The notes under the pieces are model-generated. The model ran no database searches and was not told the DNA's origin. It saw nothing but the letters and a program-made list of their open reading frames with translations. Of a stretch of 59,297 nt of DNA, positions 54,274 through 59,297 are shown piece after piece. Both the position numbers and the translations under genes were made by a program. Positions within the stretch are counted from its first letter, which is position 1, and the number at the start of each line of letters is the position of its first letter. Source of the DNA: Mastigamoeba balamuthi (Eukaryota > Evosea > Mastigamoebida > Mastigamoebidae); NCBI GenBank assembly GCA_902651635.1, contig CACRSC010001923.1, positions 304,615 through 363,911 of the forward strand, written 5' to 3'.

Positions 54274-56712
54274 ATGGGCTACGACACCAGCGTGTGCGGG
54301 GTGCTCACCCTCTCAGTCCGACCCTCCGTTCCCGACCCCGCTGCCACCATCGAGGCCGTCGACCACCTCCTCAGCCTGCTCTGGCAGCGCCGCGTGCTCT
54401 GCACCGACGTCGAGGCCAGCGACGGCGACTGGGACGCCATCCTCGGCGAGTTCGCAGTGCACAAGGAGGGGGAGAACATGCAGGGGAGCCTCCTGCTCCT
54501 CGACAACAACATGCAGCCCATCGTGCAGCCCGCCCTCAACTGCTGTGTCACGATGCGCTGGCTCGCCAAGACAGGCGACAAGCCGCCGCAGCCCCTGCAC
54601 ATCATTTCCGGGCGCCCCTATTTGTGAGTTGCCAGTACTCTCAGCTTCCCCACCTCTTCTGCCCTCTGCACTCATGCCGATGTGTGCGCTCTTGCATGTC
54701 GCAGCTGCTGGGCGTGGCTCCAGTACATCATCAGCCGCGTCCTGGAGCCCCGCGGTGTTGTGGCCAACGGGCAGTTTCTGTACCAGGGCGAGTCGCTGCA
54801 GGACAAAGGCCGCATTGTCGTCCGCGGCAACATCATCACGTGCCTCGGCTGCGCCTCCGAGGACCACGCGGGCACGACTGCGAGCCAACAGGTGATGACA
54901 TCCCTGCAGCGCTCGTCTCTGTTCGACCTCCCCGTGGTTGTCCTCCCCGTGCCCGTGGAGGCCAGCCCGCCAGCCCAGAGCGCCGGCGATGGCGATGCCA
55001 TGTTGCGGCTGCCCGATGCTGTGCTGTGGGATATCTTCCAGCACCTGGGCTGCTCGAGCAGCGCGTCGGCGCTCTCTGTCCACCTGGCTGGTGTCTGCTC
55101 GGCGTGGAGGCGATTGGTCCACAAGCACACTCACGTCTACCGCCTGCTCGACGTCCTCTCGCCCAGGAAGAGGTCGGCACTGCTCGTTGCTCTTCCCCTC
55201 AGCGCACAGGCGGCTGCCGCAGTGTCTGCTGACCTGTGCCTGCCGCGGTTCCCCGGGGCACGTGTGGTGGACCTGTGCTGCCTGTGGCTGCTGCCCCACC
55301 AGACCACCCTGCTCGTCCGCAACGTGGTGCGGGCCATCAGTCCTGCGAGTGCGCTGGCCGAGGTTGTTCTCGACGGCGCTGCCCTGGAGCGCCATACCCT
55401 CGAGGAGCTGCTCCAAGGGCAGCCCAAGGGCCTCTGTCTGTCACTGGGCATGTGCGGTGGGATCACGTCCGATGGAATTCTCGAGTGGCTCAGGGAGCAC
55501 GTGGCCAACGGGGACATCGGTGGTCTCAAAGTGTCCCCGTTTGACGGAGCCGGTGATAGTTGGATCATTGACCACATGGTCTTCAGCAACCTCAAGTCCC
55601 CGTGCTGCAGTGGAATATACTCGGCCCGTAATGCCACCAGGATGGCCGAGTGCCCGTCCGTCAGACAGGTGGCCGCCAAAGCCATGGGCACTGAGATCCC
55701 TGGGAACTTCTTCGACATGTTCAAGCAGGCCCCCGAACAGTTCAGCCGCGTTCTGATGCTTCGGAGCCATGGCATCAAGAGTGCCTCGTTTGGCTCGCAG
55801 TTTTACGAGAGGTTCTTTTCGGTCCCGACTGCCAGAAAGGAGGGTGATACCCAGCAAGCTGTTGTGAAGGCGCTGAGCAGCCCTGTGTGTGCGGGGCTCA
55901 CCTCATTGGACCTCGGTAACATCGGAGTGCCTTGGGATCAACTTGCCGAGCTCGACCTTCAGCATACAAGACTGCGCTCCCTGAGGCTCACGATCAGTGG
56001 TTCTTCTCTCTGCGCTGTTTGGGACTCCTCCCATCAACTGTTGAGTTCCTCACGCTCACGAAGGCGCGTTCTGGCACTGAAGCTGAAGCACATTGCGACG
56101 TTCAACCATCTACAATGCCGAATATCAAGGTTTCTCTTTCGTCTGACACTCCTTCAATTAAGAGGAAGACAGGCTCTCAGGGTGTACTCCGAGGATCCCA
56201 TCCCCGTCCGCGAGATGGTCCAGATACTGCTTTGTCTCGACAAGGGCACAGTGACAGACCTCTGGTTTGATGGCATGCTCTTGAAGGATGATTCGGCCCT
56301 CAGTCCAGTGCATGCTGTTCAGTCCTTGTACTTTTTTCATATCTGACTCGATCATTTCGCTGACGTATGTCTCAGAATCAATTTGGAAGTTCTTCATCTC
56401 GCACTGTGGCCTGAAACCACGCCCAGTTACGACAGAGAGACACACGGAATCAGCTCTGATAAGTTATGGCTTATCGGGGTATTGGACGCCATCGCATTGT
56501 GCAATACTCTACCCCGTCTGAAGGAGCTCTTTGCTGTGATCAATGCAGACGATGCTGGCTGTCCTGCAGAGAAGGAGTTCGTGGCGAAGTTCCTGGAAGC
56601 AAGACCCCAGCTGGAGCAGCTGCACGTGATACAAGGCATGAAAGTGGCAATTGGGTGGTCTCGGAATGCTGAAGTTGAGATGGTTCGTTGTGATAACTCC
56701 TATGAGATATAG
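54274..56712 (+). CDS. F-box/LRR-like protein
   Basis: Exons 54274-54623, 54705-56327 and 56376-56712 give about 769 residues. The N-terminal 180 residues (MGYDTSVCGVLTLSVRPS…) are an unrecognised domain. An F-box follows near 55004-55130 (LRLPDAVLWDIFQHLGC…SVHLAGVCSAWRRLV). The remainder is leucine-rich with repeat-like blocks (GLTSLDLGNIGV, LAELDLQHTRLRSLRL, INLEVLHLALWPET, LEQLHVI), as in F-box adaptor subunits of SCF ubiquitin ligases. Within 55990-56150 another frame is more LRR-like (LRCLGLLPSTVEFLTLT), suggesting paired frame errors or a missed intron. The short last intron (48 bp) has CTGAC before its acceptor. Confidence 0.7.
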
Positions 56713-57039
56713 TCATGACAATCATTTGGCATCTCTCTCAGCTAGTTGAAACTCTCTCGATGTCACAGAATACAGAATTGAGTTTTTCGGATTCGATGTA
56801 TGACTGACGTTTCGAGCAATGTGTTGCCTCCTTGACTGTTGCCTTCGTTTGGCCACCGGCCTACTTGCACAGCAATCTCCTCTCCTTTCCTCAATCTTCC
56901 AATATTAGGGGGTTGGCCGAGAGGGCCAAGAAACGCTACCACATCGCCGTCTCTGGTGAACATCCACAAAGGTCCGGCTTTTGCATTCTTCTGAAAAGGT
57001 TAGTAATCTTCTATGATGAACTGAGTGTTTCTGCTGTGG
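56713..57039. other. Spacer with an unassigned plus-strand frame
   Basis: A frame at 56832-57092 contains NIRGLAERAKKRYHIAVS, which looks protein-like, but its right end overlaps the opposite-strand relic that follows. Not assigned. Confidence 0.25.
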
Positions 57040-57760
57040 ATCACTCAAAGAGCCTGGCCAAGAAACCGTACTTGCTCAGCTTCGTGACATAGTGTGGATG
57101 GATGATGTTCTCGTCATCCACCATGACATTCATGTGTTGCTGCAGCTCAGTGGCGTTCTTCCTCAGCCATGCTCTTCTCTGAGCTGCGACCTAGAGCGCA
57201 CGTCTATGTATTGCTGGTTAGCCACTGCATGCTTCATGAAGAAGTGGTCCTCGAAGCCAGAATGGGTGCTATGCCCCCGAAGAACTTCTTCTGCTCACCC
57301 TGCCCGGGTTGTGGGCCAGCAGAGCAGGGCATACCATACACGAAGGTCTGCAGGGGGTCCACTGGTGCCAGACAAGCCATTCCCTTGGCACAGCAGTGAC
57401 ACAGCCTGTACTTGCAGGCATAAACTCATCAGCAGCATGTTGTTCAGGTCAACTCTGTTAAGGTCCATACAGTACCTCATCATGCACATGGAACACATCC
57501 AGCAGAATGCAGAAGAGGAAGGGTTCAAGTTCACCTCACTGGCCATGGTCAGGTGCATGCTCCTGGGGGCAGTTGGGGCATGCCACGACAACTCTCTGAA
57601 GAAGCCTGCAGAGCATCATGTGACAGGCACTGCACTGCATGCCTGACTGTGCAGAGCACACAGCATCAGTGCTGGACATTGAGCAGCCACAGTAGAAATC
57701 CTCATGATGACAGATTCTCACATCGTAGAGCACATGCTGCCCCTTCAAGTTGCACATCCC
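57040..57760 (-). pseudogene. Decayed paralogue of the multi-zinc protein at 16786-18890
   Basis: Minus-strand reading gives MQCSACHMMLCRLLQR…ACPNC near 57650-57580 (compare ECSACHELHRRLLDE…CPKC). Further on it gives FEDHFFMK and DVRSRSQLREEHG, then after a frame change WLRKNATELQQHMNVMVDDE and FLARLFE with a stop (compare VDRFFVKR, GVLSRSQLG, WLREKGVGLQRGMNVVVDAE, LVRLFER). The 3' flank TCCACAGCAGAAACAC is shared too. Frame changes and missing middle parts show decay. Confidence 0.7.
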
Positions 57761-57792
57761 TGCAGCAGTGCCACGAATTCATAGAGTCTCAT

Positions 57793-58119
57793 ATATGTCT
57801 TTGCAGCCAAACGTACCATTTTTCCAGTTTCATAAAAAACACCAAAAAGTGAAAAAGTCGTTTAATAACATTTGAAAAATATGAAATAACTAAGTCAGTG
57901 TAAATAACTCATAATGTACATGTAAAATGAACAATTCCCATTTTCGTGAATTCCAATTATGCGCAAAATCGATAAGCAATTGATTCCTGTTTTCGCGAGT
58001 TCCGATTTGACGTCATTATCGCGAAAGCGACACATGAAAAAGTCGTTTTAAAACAACATTTTTGTACTTAGTTTTTCAGTGAAACTGGTAAAATGGTATG
58101 TTTAGCTGCAAAGACATAT
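57793..58119. mobile_element. 327-bp MITE of the TATGTCTTTGCAG family
   Basis: Both ends carry the inverted terminal repeat of the 12515-14490 transposon, with few changes, flanked by TA. The interior is too short to code and contains GTCGTTTTAAAAC-type subterminal motifs and TATCGCGAAAGCGACA. It is a non-autonomous miniature element that could be moved by the transposase of a full-length relative. Confidence 0.85.
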
Positions 58120-58664
58120 AAGAAGCTAAGTGAATTCCGTCCAGTGAACCATGTGAAAAGTTGCAACGGTTTTGCAGCTTTGCAGCAAAGGTGTTCTCGT
58201 CTCCAGCAGCACAGTTCGCAGAGCCCTGCAAGATCTCTCAGTTCATTGCAAATTTAAGACATTACTGAGAGTTTCCTCCACGTTTCTCGTTGAAGTTGTT
58301 GCCAAACAGCATGTGTCCTTTTCAGGTCACAGTCAAATCACCAGTTTGCCGTGCAAAGCTGTCCTCTGCACTGCAAAGGCTCGCAGTGCTCTGTGAGCCT
58401 TCACAGTTTAATGAAGTGTGTGATGCAACTGTATGAATGGCATTGTAAAAGGACGCAGCAAAGAGAACAGCTCTGTGAATGTGCTGCAAAGCAAAGTGAA
58501 TGTGCAGGATGTGTTTTCACAGCTGCCCAATTTTGGAGTCTGAGTGATTAATTGTCATGGCAGAGTATTCTTCCTCCATCAGAGAAGCACGTCACCACAA
58601 TTCAGTTGGCTGTGTCTGAGATGAGTGGGCATGGTGCTGCCAGGTCTGAGGGTATGCACACATC
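58120..58664. other. Spacer, no gene recognised
   Basis: Short frames only. A TGCAAAG/GCAAAGC word recurs (TTTGCAGCAAAG, TGCAAAGCTGTCC, TGCAAAGGCTC, TGCAAAGCAAAG) without clear periodicity. Confidence 0.35.
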
Positions 58665-58935
58665 AAGCAACGTAGCGGCGCGTAGCGGACCCTGCCGCAG
58701 TGGTGCGTAGTGCAATGAATGAACTACGCGGTGTAGCGAAGGGTCCGCTGCATGCCGCTACGCATGGTTCCGCTACGTGCCGCTACACATGATGCCGCTA
58801 TGCACCGCTACGCAGATATCCTCCGCTACACCACGTAGCGAAAGGCACTTGAGCACCTTCCGCTACACAGTGTAGTGGACGTAGCTATGTAGTGGCACGT
58901 AGCAGATCATCTGCTACGCACCGCTACGCAGATAT
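58665..58935. repeat. Dense cluster of CCGCTACGCA / TGCGTAGCGG motifs in both orientations
   Basis: Within 270 bp CGCTAC occurs seven times and its complement GTAGCG four times, plus near variants (CGCTATGCA, TGCTACGCA, CGTAGCTA). The 18-mer GCACCGCTACGCAGATAT occurs twice, ending at 58819 and 58935. Spacing is irregular, about 10-30 bp, and the mixed orientation lets long hairpins form. It has no coding potential and resembles no repeat class I can name. Confidence 0.8.
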
Positions 58936-59146
58936 TTGATTTGCAATATCAAAAATTGATGTCATTTTCTTCACATTGCACTTCTTCCTGCTGGTTGAGC
59001 AAGATGAGCAGCATTGCGCATACCTGCGCACATGTGCAACGTTTGCAGCAACCAGCTGGCCACTCGGAACACCACTTACATTGGGCAGGCCCACTGTATG
59101 CCACTGTTCGAGTGACAGTACAAAGAGGTAACTCACTTTTTTTCAG

Positions 59147-59281
59147 GGCGGATCTCCTGACCAAGGAAGATGAGGAGTTGCTGAAGTCCAGCACCAGCAC
59201 GTCGTACGAAGCAGAGATAGCTGCTCTTCGCACACTGGGAACAGAGCAGGAGGACAAGCTGATGGAAACTGCAATGTCCCA
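59147..59281 (+). CDS. Internal exon of a gene continuing past the right edge
   Basis: A strong acceptor (CACTTTTTTTCAG) precedes GGCGGATCTCCTGACC, and a consensus donor (CA then GTGAGT at 59282) follows. Between them one frame reads ADLLTKEDEELLKSS … EAEIAALRTLGTEQEDKL, acidic and helical. The upstream part may lie within 58941-59128, but no join is certain. No family is recognised. Confidence 0.5.
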
Positions 59282-59297
59282 GTGAGTTTGTTTATTT

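Noticed and set aside
58665-58935. CRISPR array
   Set aside because: Repeats are too short, occur in both orientations and have irregular spacing; the genome is eukaryotic.

Overview
This window looks like nuclear DNA of a free-living protist, most likely an amoebozoan of the Archamoebae (Mastigamoeba-like). Genes are interrupted by short spliceosomal introns. The protein set is eukaryotic: Prp5/DDX46 helicase, MOB, F-BAR/SH3, arrestin, RING, F-box and an ER thioredoxin. Coding DNA is GC-rich, while transposon-rich spacers are AT-rich. The lineage call rests on a captured fragment of the 5' end of 18S rRNA at 13066-13190. It carries TGTTAAAGAT..AAGCC and AAACTGCGGACGGCTC, which I associate with archamoebid rather than typical eukaryotic 18S. 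That call is an inference from a fragment inside a transposon.

Layout. 1-6300: the end of one gene, decayed coiled-coil and thioredoxin-gene fragments, a possible transposase remnant, and one small intact gene. 6566-12219: TMX-like ER thioredoxin (minus), an acylated PD-(D/E)XK protein (plus), an unknown protein (minus) and an arrestin (plus). 12515-14490: a transposon with terminal inverted repeats that has swallowed about 300 bp of rDNA. 15358-21486: a possible coiled-coil gene, a multi-zinc protein and two LEA2-like membrane proteins. 22330-33500: a mobile-element graveyard holding a dead DIRS-like retroelement, a solo terminal repeat, a foldback element and a DDE transposase pseudogene. 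34036-37484: an atypical kinase, an exploded LEA2 pseudogene and a third LEA2 gene. 37937-45140: PRP5 with a divergent small gene, tRNA-Thr(CGT), a small coiled-coil protein and SurE. 48020-56712: F-BAR, RING and MOB genes packed head-to-tail on the minus strand, then a divergent F-box/LRR gene. 56713-59297: a ruined zinc-protein paralogue, a 327-bp MITE of the same terminal-repeat family, a dense CGCTACGCA repeat cluster and an exon at the right edge.

Genes do not form operons, but several pairs share short divergent promoters: 128 bp between TMX and the PD-(D/E)XK gene, 218 bp between PRP5 and its neighbour, 342 bp between MOB and the F-box gene. The most unusual general property is splicing. 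About half of the inferred 5' splice sites fit G(T/C)NCGC rather than GTRAGT, and three or four introns appear to start with GC. CTGAC commonly lies upstream of the 3' splice site. Exon joins were chosen by reading phase and protein-family homology, without transcript data.
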